A program made the translations under genes and the position numbers. Shown piece by piece: positions 57,924 to 64,000 of a DNA stretch of 64,000 bases (the stretch's first letter is position 1; the number at the start of each line of letters is the position of its first letter). The stretch comes from Malaciobacter marinus (GTDB taxonomy: Bacteria; Campylobacterota; Campylobacteria; Campylobacterales; Arcobacteraceae). The DNA lies in assembly GCF_003544855.1 (NCBI RefSeq), contig NZ_CP032101.1:2356001-2420000 (forward strand), in the 5' to 3' direction. The notes under the pieces are model-generated. The model ran no database searches, was not told where the DNA came from, and saw only the letters and a program-made list of their open reading frames with translations.

Positions 57924-59115
57924 CTTTAACTATATATGCAGTTGCTATTTCAACTCCATAATATTTAATAGGTATTTTAAAATTATAGTTTTTGATTTTA
58001 TCTAATGATATAATATAACTATTACCTTCATATATTTTATAAAATCTAAGTCTTAATATTAACTCTTCATCTTTTGATTTTATATGATTTATATTTAAGT
58101 CATTAAGTTTACTACTTAATTCTTTTACCACATGATATTTATATACAAAGTGTTTTTTAGGATTTTCTAAAAATATATATAATGGTTTATTAAAGATTGT
58201 AATAAAAATATTCAATAATAGTGTTAAAAATACTAAAAGTGCAAAATAATAATGTTTTTTTCTAAACTTTTTTAATCTAACTCTATATGAATGAAAGAAT
58301 AGTTTTACCATTAAAGGAATAGCAATTACAACATATGGGGCATAATCTTCAATATATATTTTTTGTCTAAATGAAAAAATAATTGAAAAAACTAATGCAG
58401 TTGCGCTTATATACCAAATAAGTGTTCTTTGATTTTTTACTCCTAATCTATACATTGAATAAAAAAAGTATAAAAAAAGCAAAGGTGAAAAGATTGATGC
58501 ATATATTGCAAAGGTATCTACAAAAAATCCTTTAGGCTTTCCTCCACTTTCAAAACCATATATTCCCATAGACAATCCAAATAAAATTAGACTAATAAAT
58601 ATAATTGCATTATCACGCTTATTTAAAGAATAAAAGAATATTGCTAAAAAGAATATTGCAAAAGAGTTATCAACAAATAAAAAGGCAATTAAAAAAGCAT
58701 AATTATGTTTTTGCATTTTTTGATAATAATATATATATAAAAGAGTACAAAAAGTAACTACTATTGCACTATTGACTAAAAGAGAAGCACTTAATACACC
58801 AGGAAGAAACATAAAAATAATAGTAGATATTGCTCTATCGCTTTGGTATTTAAAGTATGTTCGAGTATTAATATATATCAAAATTACACTAAGAAAGTAA
58901 AAAGTTAAAAAAGGTAATCTTAATGCAATATCATTTTGACCAAATATTGTAGTTGATATATTCGTTAATAAAGATAATAAAGAATTATTTTCAAAAAAGT
59001 TCAATGCCTCTTTATAAGAAATACTAAGAGTATTTGAAACAAAAATCAATACAATTGTCGTAATTGCAAGAGTAATATAAATAGTTTTATTGTATTGATT
59101 TGTTGTATTTATCAT
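57913..59115 (-). CDS. multi-pass membrane protein, possible GT-C glycosyltransferase
   Basis: This 400-residue protein has about nine or ten membrane helices and a C-terminal soluble tail (about 320-400). The N-terminal half, with a short first loop and a GQNDIALRLPFLTFYFLSVI segment, resembles GT-C (GT39/ArnT-like) glycosyltransferases that use lipid-linked sugars. The expected acidic pair in the first loop is not obvious, so the assignment is cautious. It overlaps the amidotransferase gene by 4 bases and the prepilin gene by 11, making a coupled trio. Confidence 0.55.
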   Translation of the reverse strand: MINTTNQYNKTIYITLAITTIVLIFVSNTLSISYKEALNFFENNSLLSLLTNISTTIFGQNDIALRLPFLTFYFLSVILIYINTRTYFKYQSDRAISTIIFMFLPGVLSASLLVNSAIVVTFCTLLYIYYYQKMQKHNYAFLIAFLFVDNSFAIFFLAIFFYSLNKRDNAIIFISLILFGLSMGIYGFESGGKPKGFFVDTFAIYASIFSPLLFLYFFYSMYRLGVKNQRTLIWYISATALVFSIIFSFRQKIYIEDYAPYVVIAIPLMVKLFFHSYRVRLKKFRKKHYYFALLVFLTLLLNIFITIFNKPLYIFLENPKKHFVYKYHVVKELSSKLNDLNINHIKSKDEELILRLRFYKIYEGNSYIISLDKIKNYNFKIPIKYYGVEIATAYIVKVDE

Positions 59116-59681
59116 AGTTTCAAAAAGTTTTCAATCATCTCATATCCATATTCACTCATTATAGATTCTGGATGAAATTGTACTCCGTAAATTTTTTTAT
59201 TTTTTATTTCTAATGACATAATTTCATTATCATCTAAACTATATGATGTTGGTATTATATCATCAGTTAAACTATTTTTATCCACTGTTAAAGAGTGATA
59301 TCTAGTTTGCGTAAATTCATTTGGCAAATTATTAAATATTGGTGTATCAAAACATCTTTTTATTACTGATGTTTTTCCATGCATCATATTGGGCGCTTTA
59401 ATTACTTTTGCACCATAAACTTGAGCTATACTTTGATGCCCTAAACATATTCCAAATATTGGTATTTTTCCCGCAAACTCTTTAATGGCATCTAAACATA
59501 TTCCCGCATCATCAGGAGTAGCTGGCCCTGGAGAGATTATAATCTTTTTTGGATTTAATTCTTTTATTTGTTCAATATTTAATTCATCATTTCTTATTAT
59601 CTTTAAATCTGCTTTTAACTCTTTGCAATACTGAACAATATTATATGTAAAAGAATCATAATTATCAATCATTAGAATCAT
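59112..59681 (-). CDS. pabA: anthranilate/aminodeoxychorismate synthase glutamine amidotransferase
   Basis: The 189-residue protein has the class I triad: Cys in FGICLGHQSIAQ (about residue 80) and His-Glu in QFHPESIMSEYG (near 170). LMIDNYDSFTYNIVQY is the N-terminal signature, and GPATPDDAG is present. It hydrolyses glutamine for TrpE or PabB. Neither partner subunit is seen here. Without the partner TrpG and PabA cannot be told apart. It shares 17 bases with the upstream small gene. Confidence 0.88.
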   Translation of the reverse strand: MILMIDNYDSFTYNIVQYCKELKADLKIIRNDELNIEQIKELNPKKIIISPGPATPDDAGICLDAIKEFAGKIPIFGICLGHQSIAQVYGAKVIKAPNMMHGKTSVIKRCFDTPIFNNLPNEFTQTRYHSLTVDKNSLTDDIIPTSYSLDDNEIMSLEIKNKKIYGVQFHPESIMSEYGYEMIENFLKL

Positions 59682-59931
59682 TAAATAATTCCTTTTGTAT
59701 TTTTGCCATTTGCTCTTTTACTTCAACTATATGTTTTTGAGGAACATTTTCATCCACTATCCATTTTACTTCATCTACATGTCCACCATAGTCTAAGCCC
59801 ATTTTTTCTATAGTTTCAGAAAACTCTTTTAAATCTTCACAATTTTCAACTCTTTGAGAAGTTGTATCTTTTAATTCTAAAAACCATCCACCAATTCCAT
59901 TCTCTTTTATAGTAGCTTCAAATATAATCAT
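59665..59931 (-). CDS. unrecognised 88-residue acidic protein
   Basis: No family was recognised. The protein is small, acidic and rich in Glu/Lys, with YGGHVDEVKWIVDENV in the middle and a helical C-terminus (EVKEQMAKIQKELFND). It has no signal or membrane segment. It precedes the amidotransferase and overlaps it by 17 bases, so it is likely translated. The upstream 149-base spacer is shared with the divergent fbpA-type gene. Role unknown. Confidence 0.6.
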   Translation of the reverse strand: MIIFEATIKENGIGGWFLELKDTTSQRVENCEDLKEFSETIEKMGLDYGGHVDEVKWIVDENVPQKHIVEVKEQMAKIQKELFNDSND

Positions 59932-59976
59932 AATTAACCTTTAAATAAAAGCATATTATATCAAAGAAAAAATAAA

Positions 59977-60022
59977 ACTGAATAAAGTAGTATTAAAATG
60001 ATAATAGTACTTATTATTCAGT
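59977..60022. promoter_or_regulatory. inverted-repeat operator candidate upstream of the iron transporter (Fur-like)
   Basis: ACTGAATAA (59977-59985) and TTATTCAGT (60014-60022) are exact reverse complements. Inside is TGATAATAGTACTTATTATT (59999-60018), a near match to the Fur box. It lies 58 bases before the fbpA-type start and about 50 bases from the divergent 59931 start, so it may act on both. Confidence 0.5.
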
Positions 60023-60080
60023 GACTTAAAAGTTTCAAAAAATTATAATTCCAATAACTATTATCAAAAAAAGGAAAAAG

Positions 60081-61088
60081 ATGTTAAAAAAATTGGCTTT
60101 AAGTACTGCAATACTTGTTTCATCAGTATTTGCAAGTTCAGAAGTAAACGTTTATTCGCATAGACATTACGATACAGATAAAAAACTTTTCAAAATGTTT
60201 GAAGAAAAAACTGGTATTAAAGTAAATGTAATTAAAGCAAAAGCTAGTGCATTAATTAAAAGAATTGAAAGTGAAGGTAAAAAATCACCTGCTGATGTTT
60301 TAATAACAGTTGATGCAGGAAGATTATATCAAGCTAAATCAAAAAATCTTTTACAATCAATTAAATCTGATTATTTAATGGAAAATATTCCAAAACAACT
60401 AAGAGATGTAGATAATCAATGGTTTGCTCTTACTAAAAGAGCAAGAGTTACAGCTTATAAAATTGGTTCAGGAATGGACAAAAAACTTACAACATATGAA
60501 GATTTAGCTGACCCTAAATTCAAAGGTCAGATAATGGTTAGATCTTCAAATAATATATATAACCAATCACTTATGGCAGCAATGATAGCTCATCATGGAG
60601 AAGAGTATGCAATTAAATGGGCAAAAGGTGTTGTTGCAAATATGGCAAAAGCTCCAAAAGGAAATGATAGATACCAAGTAAAAGCTATAGCAAGTGGAAT
60701 TGGTTCAATAGCAATTGTTAATACATACTATATTGGTAAAATGGTTGATAATAAAGATTTATCACAAAGTGAATCAGTTAAAAAAGTGAAAGTATTTTTT
60801 CCAAAGTTTGAAAACGGTGGAACACATATAAATGTAAGTGGTGCAGGTGTTGCTAAATATGCTCCAAATAAAGAAAATGCAATAAAATTTATTGAGTTCT
60901 TAGCTTCAAAAGATGCACAAGAGTTATTTTCAAAAGCAAATTTTGAGTATCCAGTACTTAAAAGTGTTGAAGCATCTGATTTAGTAAAATCATGGGGAAC
61001 ATTTGAAGATGACCATATTTCTATAAATACATTAGGTCAAAATAATAAAGCAGCAGTTAAAGCTTTTGATTTAGCTGGTTGGAAGTAG
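60081..61088 (+). CDS. fbpA: ferric-iron ABC transporter binding protein (FbpA/FutA type)
   Basis: This 335-residue periplasmic protein has a signal peptide (about 1-19, ending VFAS) and a class 1 binding-protein fold beginning VNVYSHRHYDTDKKLFKMFE. Neighbouring tyrosines in IVNTYYIGKM (about 215-222) are the likely Fe(III) ligands; other ligands are YQVKA and RVTAYK. It is followed by permease and ATPase genes. The usual substrate is Fe(III), sometimes with a synergistic anion. A Fur-like palindrome precedes it. Confidence 0.92.
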   Translation: MLKKLALSTAILVSSVFASSEVNVYSHRHYDTDKKLFKMFEEKTGIKVNVIKAKASALIKRIESEGKKSPADVLITVDAGRLYQAKSKNLLQSIKSDYLMENIPKQLRDVDNQWFALTKRARVTAYKIGSGMDKKLTTYEDLADPKFKGQIMVRSSNNIYNQSLMAAMIAHHGEEYAIKWAKGVVANMAKAPKGNDRYQVKAIASGIGSIAIVNTYYIGKMVDNKDLSQSESVKKVKVFFPKFENGGTHINVSGAGVAKYAPNKENAIKFIEFLASKDAQELFSKANFEYPVLKSVEASDLVKSWGTFEDDHISINTLGQNNKAAVKAFDLAGWK

Positions 61089-61094
61089 TATTAA

Positions 61095-62702
61095 TTGAAA
61101 AATTCGATTTCAAAAATCAAGATAAGTAGCTTTATATTAACGCTACTTATCTCAGCTCCTGCAATAATTATTTTTCTTTATCTTTTTATAGGTCACAGTG
61201 ATAATTGGCAACATCTAAAAGAGACTTTACTTTTTACATATATTTTCAACTCTTTATATATAATGGTTGGAGTTGCTATTTTAACAACACTTTTTGGTTT
61301 TACAACAGCATATTTAACATCACTTTATAACTTTGCTTTTTCAAAATTTTTTCATTATGGTCTAATTTTACCATTTGCTATTCCTACTTATATTGTTGCA
61401 TTTATTTATGGAGGAATGTTTAATATAACAGGAACAGTGACAACATTTATTCTTGATATTTTAGATAAAGACCTTAGTGAAGTAGTATTCTTTGATATTA
61501 TGTCAATAGAAGGTGCTATTTTAGTAATGTCATTAGTACTTTATCCATATGTCTATCTTATTTGTAAAACATATTTAAGTTTTGAATCTGCTTCGATTAT
61601 TGAAGCAGCAAAAACTTTCAATCTTTCTTCATGGCAAATATTTAAAAAAGTGATTTTACCAATTTCAAGACCTGCAATTGTAGCGGGAGTAACACTTGCA
61701 GTTATGGAAGCAGTTGCTGATTTTGGTGTTATGGATTATTTTGGAGTAAATACATTTGTAACAGGTATTTTTAAAACTTGGTTTGGAATGGGAAGTGTTG
61801 AAGATGCAGCAAAACTTGCAAGTATTTTAATGAGCTTTGTATTTTTGTTAATTATTTTAGAAAGAATTCAAAGAAAAAACAAAGTATTTAAAAGTTCAGG
61901 AAAAGATTTTAAACCAATTGAGAAAGAAAAACTTACTGGGATTAAATCATTTTTAGCATTTATAGCATGTTTTATACCATTTTTCTTTGGATTTTTATTG
62001 CCATTTATTCAACTTTGCTTTTGGTTTAGCATTTCATATGAAGATATAATAGATGAAGATTTTATGACAACACTTTATCAAACACTATCTCTTGCAATTA
62101 GTAGTGCTACACTAATAACTGCATTAGCATTGTTATTTGTATATAATGTAAGAAAACATCAAGATAAAACGTCATCAACTTTAACTCAAATTGTTAAATT
62201 AGGATACTCAATTCCAGGTGCAGTTGTTGCTGTTGGAATTTTATCTTTCTTTTCAATTTTAGATAAATATGTTATAGATTTATTCTCTTCTACTTTTATT
62301 ATAAGTGGCACAATAATAGCTATTATTTTTGGTTATTGTGTTAGATTCTTAGCAATTAGTATAAATAACTTTGAAGCAGGATTTAGTAGAATTCCACAAA
62401 CATATGATGATGCTGCAAAAATTTTAGATGTTGGAGAAAAAACAACATTTGTAAAAATTTTTATTCCACTATTAAAAAACTCTGCATTTGCATCATTTAT
62501 AATAGTATTTATTGAAGTAATTAAAGAACTTCCTTTGACAATGATTTTAAGACCTTTTAATTATGATACATTGCCAATTTTAGCTCTTGAATTAACACAA
62601 CAATCTCAAATAGTCGAATCTTCTGTTCCATCAATGTTTATTATATTGATTGGAATGGTTTCAGTAATTTTACTAGCAAAAAATATGAATAAGGCACAAT
62701 AA
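61095..62702 (+). CDS. fbpB: ferric-iron ABC transporter permease, FbpB type
   Basis: The start is TTG at 61095, 6 bases after the fbpA stop; no ATG fits better. The 535-residue protein contains two permease domains in one chain, each with an EAA-type loop: EAAKTFNLSSWQIFKKVIL (about residue 175) and DDAAKILDVGEKTTFVKIFI (about 445). About 12 membrane helices are visible. It carries Fe(III) across the inner membrane. It overlaps fbpC by one base. Confidence 0.9.
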   Translation: MKNSISKIKISSFILTLLISAPAIIIFLYLFIGHSDNWQHLKETLLFTYIFNSLYIMVGVAILTTLFGFTTAYLTSLYNFAFSKFFHYGLILPFAIPTYIVAFIYGGMFNITGTVTTFILDILDKDLSEVVFFDIMSIEGAILVMSLVLYPYVYLICKTYLSFESASIIEAAKTFNLSSWQIFKKVILPISRPAIVAGVTLAVMEAVADFGVMDYFGVNTFVTGIFKTWFGMGSVEDAAKLASILMSFVFLLIILERIQRKNKVFKSSGKDFKPIEKEKLTGIKSFLAFIACFIPFFFGFLLPFIQLCFWFSISYEDIIDEDFMTTLYQTLSLAISSATLITALALLFVYNVRKHQDKTSSTLTQIVKLGYSIPGAVVAVGILSFFSILDKYVIDLFSSTFIISGTIIAIIFGYCVRFLAISINNFEAGFSRIPQTYDDAAKILDVGEKTTFVKIFIPLLKNSAFASFIIVFIEVIKELPLTMILRPFNYDTLPILALELTQQSQIVESSVPSMFIILIGMVSVILLAKNMNKAQ

Positions 62703-63694
62703 TGGTAAGTATAGAAAAGTTTGGTATATCATTTAATGATACAAAAATTTTAGAAAATATCTCATTTGATGTTAAACCAGGAGAAATTGTAACACTTCTT
62801 GGTTCAAGTGGATGTGGTAAAACAACAATACTAAGATCAATAGCTGGGTTACAAAAAGAGCATGAGGGTACTATTTGTATAGGTAATGAGTGTGTTTCTT
62901 CTAAAAAAGTTTATAAAAAAGATAGAGAGGTGGGATATATATTCCAAGATTATGCATTATTTCCACATTTAAACGTACATGAAAATATATCATTTGCTTT
63001 ATATAAACTATCAAAAAAGAAAAAAGAAAAAAGAGTAGATGAACTTTTAGAACAATTTAATATTGTTGATCATAAATATAAACAAATACACCAACTATCA
63101 GGTGGACAACAACAAAGAGTAGCTATTGCAAGAGCCATGGCAAATAATCCAAAAATTTTACTTTTAGATGAGCCTTTTTCAAACTTAGATGCGATGCTAA
63201 GATATAAAACAAAGATTTGGTTAAAAGATTTAATAAAACAGATGAATTTAAGTGCAATTCTTGTTACCCATGATAAAAAAGAAGCATTGTCAATATCAGA
63301 TAAAATAGGAATTATAAACGATAAGAAACTTATTCAATTTGATAATGCAAAGAAGATGTTTGAAAACCCAAATAGTTTATATGTTGCAAACTTTTTATGT
63401 GAGGTTAATGAACTTCCAAATAGATATATAAAAGATATTGGATTAAACATAAAAGAAGATAAAGTTGCAATTATAAAAATTGATGAATGTAAAATATCAA
63501 AAGATAAATCAAACTGTAAAGTAAAAATTTTAGATATCTCATTTTGTGGAGAGTATTATGAACTTGTATTAAATTTACTTGATTATGATAATACAGATAT
63601 GATAGTAAAATCTCATAGTATTGAAAATTTAAATATTAATGATGAAGCATTTATGCATATAGATAAAAAAGATATTAAAATAATAGATAAATAA
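62702..63694 (+). CDS. fbpC: ferric-iron ABC transporter ATPase, FbpC type
   Basis: The 330-residue ATPase has Walker A GSSGCGKTT (about 34-42), the Q loop VGYIFQDYALFPHL, signature LSGGQQQRVAIARA, Walker B ILLLDEPFSNLDA and switch LVTHDKKEA. The C-terminal ~100 residues form a TOBE-like domain. It is coupled to fbpB through a one-base overlap. Confidence 0.92.
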   Translation: MVSIEKFGISFNDTKILENISFDVKPGEIVTLLGSSGCGKTTILRSIAGLQKEHEGTICIGNECVSSKKVYKKDREVGYIFQDYALFPHLNVHENISFALYKLSKKKKEKRVDELLEQFNIVDHKYKQIHQLSGGQQQRVAIARAMANNPKILLLDEPFSNLDAMLRYKTKIWLKDLIKQMNLSAILVTHDKKEALSISDKIGIINDKKLIQFDNAKKMFENPNSLYVANFLCEVNELPNRYIKDIGLNIKEDKVAIIKIDECKISKDKSNCKVKILDISFCGEYYELVLNLLDYDNTDMIVKSHSIENLNINDEAFMHIDKKDIKIIDK

Positions 63695-63713
63695 GAGTCA
63701 AAAAACTCTTATT
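63690..63713. terminator. bidirectional terminator between fbpC and the decarboxylase gene
   Basis: AATAAGAGT and ACTCTTATT (63690-63698 and 63705-63713) form a nine-base-pair stem with a six-base loop. It is followed by T-rich sequence, while A-rich sequence precedes it. It lies between convergent genes. Confidence 0.7.
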
Positions 63714-63715
63714 TA

Positions 63716-64000
63716 TTATAATTGATATTTTCTTTGAAACTCTTCATCAATATCAATAATTCCTCTTTGTTTTAATGACTCTAAAACATCTTTTGAACAA
63801 TCAACATCATCAGGCCATCTTCTTTTAAAATTATCTAACTCATTTTTATTTGTACCATCTAAACAAATCGTACTATCTTGAATATATAAATCTCTATTAG
63901 AATCAATATTATTAACTACTCTCCAAAGTAACATATATGTATTATTAACATCATTTTGATTTTTTGCATCAACTATTATTAATATTTTAATATTTTCAAA
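63716..64000 (-). CDS. UbiD-family decarboxylase, menaquinone pathway (5' truncated)
   Basis: The reading frame is open from the right edge to a stop at 63716, giving the last ~94 residues. They include ILIIVDAKNQNDVNNTYMLL (about the first 25 residues), WRVVNNIDSNRDL, LDGTNK, RRWPDDVDCSKDVLESLKQR and DEEFQRKYQL. This is the C-terminus of the prenylated-FMN UbiD family, in particular the menaquinone-synthesis decarboxylases of Campylobacterota. The start is outside the window; an internal ATG at 63934 is not the true start. Confidence 0.8.
   Translation of the reverse strand, partial: FENIKILIIVDAKNQNDVNNTYMLLWRVVNNIDSNRDLYIQDSTICLDGTNKNELDNFKRRWPDDVDCSKDVLESLKQRGIIDIDEEFQRKYQL

Overview
The window is an AT-rich bacterial chromosome segment, almost certainly from an Arcobacter-type member of the Campylobacterota (epsilonproteobacteria). 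This rests on family resemblance seen by eye. The indicators are the order tuf-rpmG-tRNA-Trp-secE-nusG-rplK-rplA-rplJ-rplL-rpoB-rpoC, separate (not fused) rpoB and rpoC genes, futalosine-pathway genes (mqnA and a UbiD-type decarboxylase), a NikKMLQO nickel transporter and a monoheme cytochrome/TorA pair like that of Campylobacter. Very AT-rich spacers fit this assignment. No insertion sequence, prophage, CRISPR array or integrase is visible.

Layout. Bases 1-3784 hold an iron-linked module: an MFS permease cut by the window edge and a TonB-dependent receptor, divergent from a PchR/YbtA-type AraC regulator, with a Fur-box-like palindrome between them. Bases 3775-7517 carry small conserved or poorly known genes (YaiI/DUF188, YwbE, an unknown protein, a methyltransferase, a DUF2971 protein, an arylamine N-acetyltransferase). 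Bases 7592-10699 encode an ECF-type nickel importer. Bases 10940-16796 encode a Cache-domain histidine kinase, an OmpR-type regulator, a c-type cytochrome and a Tat-exported TMAO/S-oxide reductase. Bases 16938-19167 hold a TRIC/UPF0126 membrane protein, a YciI protein, a stand-alone EAL protein and a small membrane protein.

Bases 19201-33353 are the transcription/translation block on the minus strand: rpoC, rpoB, rplL, rplJ, rplA, rplK, nusG, secE, tRNA-Trp, rpmG and tuf, then tRNA-Gly, -Tyr, -Thr and -Phe. Several long hairpins lie in the spacers. Bases 33392-50254 are dominated by cell-wall and division genes (murD, mraY, a class A PBP, uppP, murG, ftsW, ftsI). Among them are gpmI, a single-domain response regulator, an orphan ABC ATPase, glnA, a PHP phosphatase, a dual-receiver diguanylate cyclase, moaE/moaD and mqnA. 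Bases 50331-51648 hold a cyclophilin and a short CorA-like protein.

Bases 51702-57213 are a complete rRNA operon on the minus strand (16S, tRNA-Ile, tRNA-Ala, 23S, 5S). It is driven by a perfect consensus sigma-70 promoter with a boxA-like antitermination element, and ends at a strong terminator. Bases 57273-59931 hold a prepilin-like protein, a multi-pass membrane protein, a TrpG/PabA amidotransferase and a small unknown protein. Bases 60081-63694 are a ferric-iron ABC transporter (fbpABC type) behind a palindromic operator candidate. The right edge cuts a UbiD-family decarboxylase.

The genes suggest a respiratory, metal-scavenging bacterium: two iron uptake routes, nickel import, molybdopterin synthesis feeding an alternative-acceptor reductase, and menaquinone made through futalosine. 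No wholly new multi-gene system stands out. The most interesting unexplained signals are non-coding: long spacer stems, a palindrome at the tuf promoter, a nearly leaderless ftsW/ftsI divergent junction and a tRNA-Phe with two mismatched stem positions.
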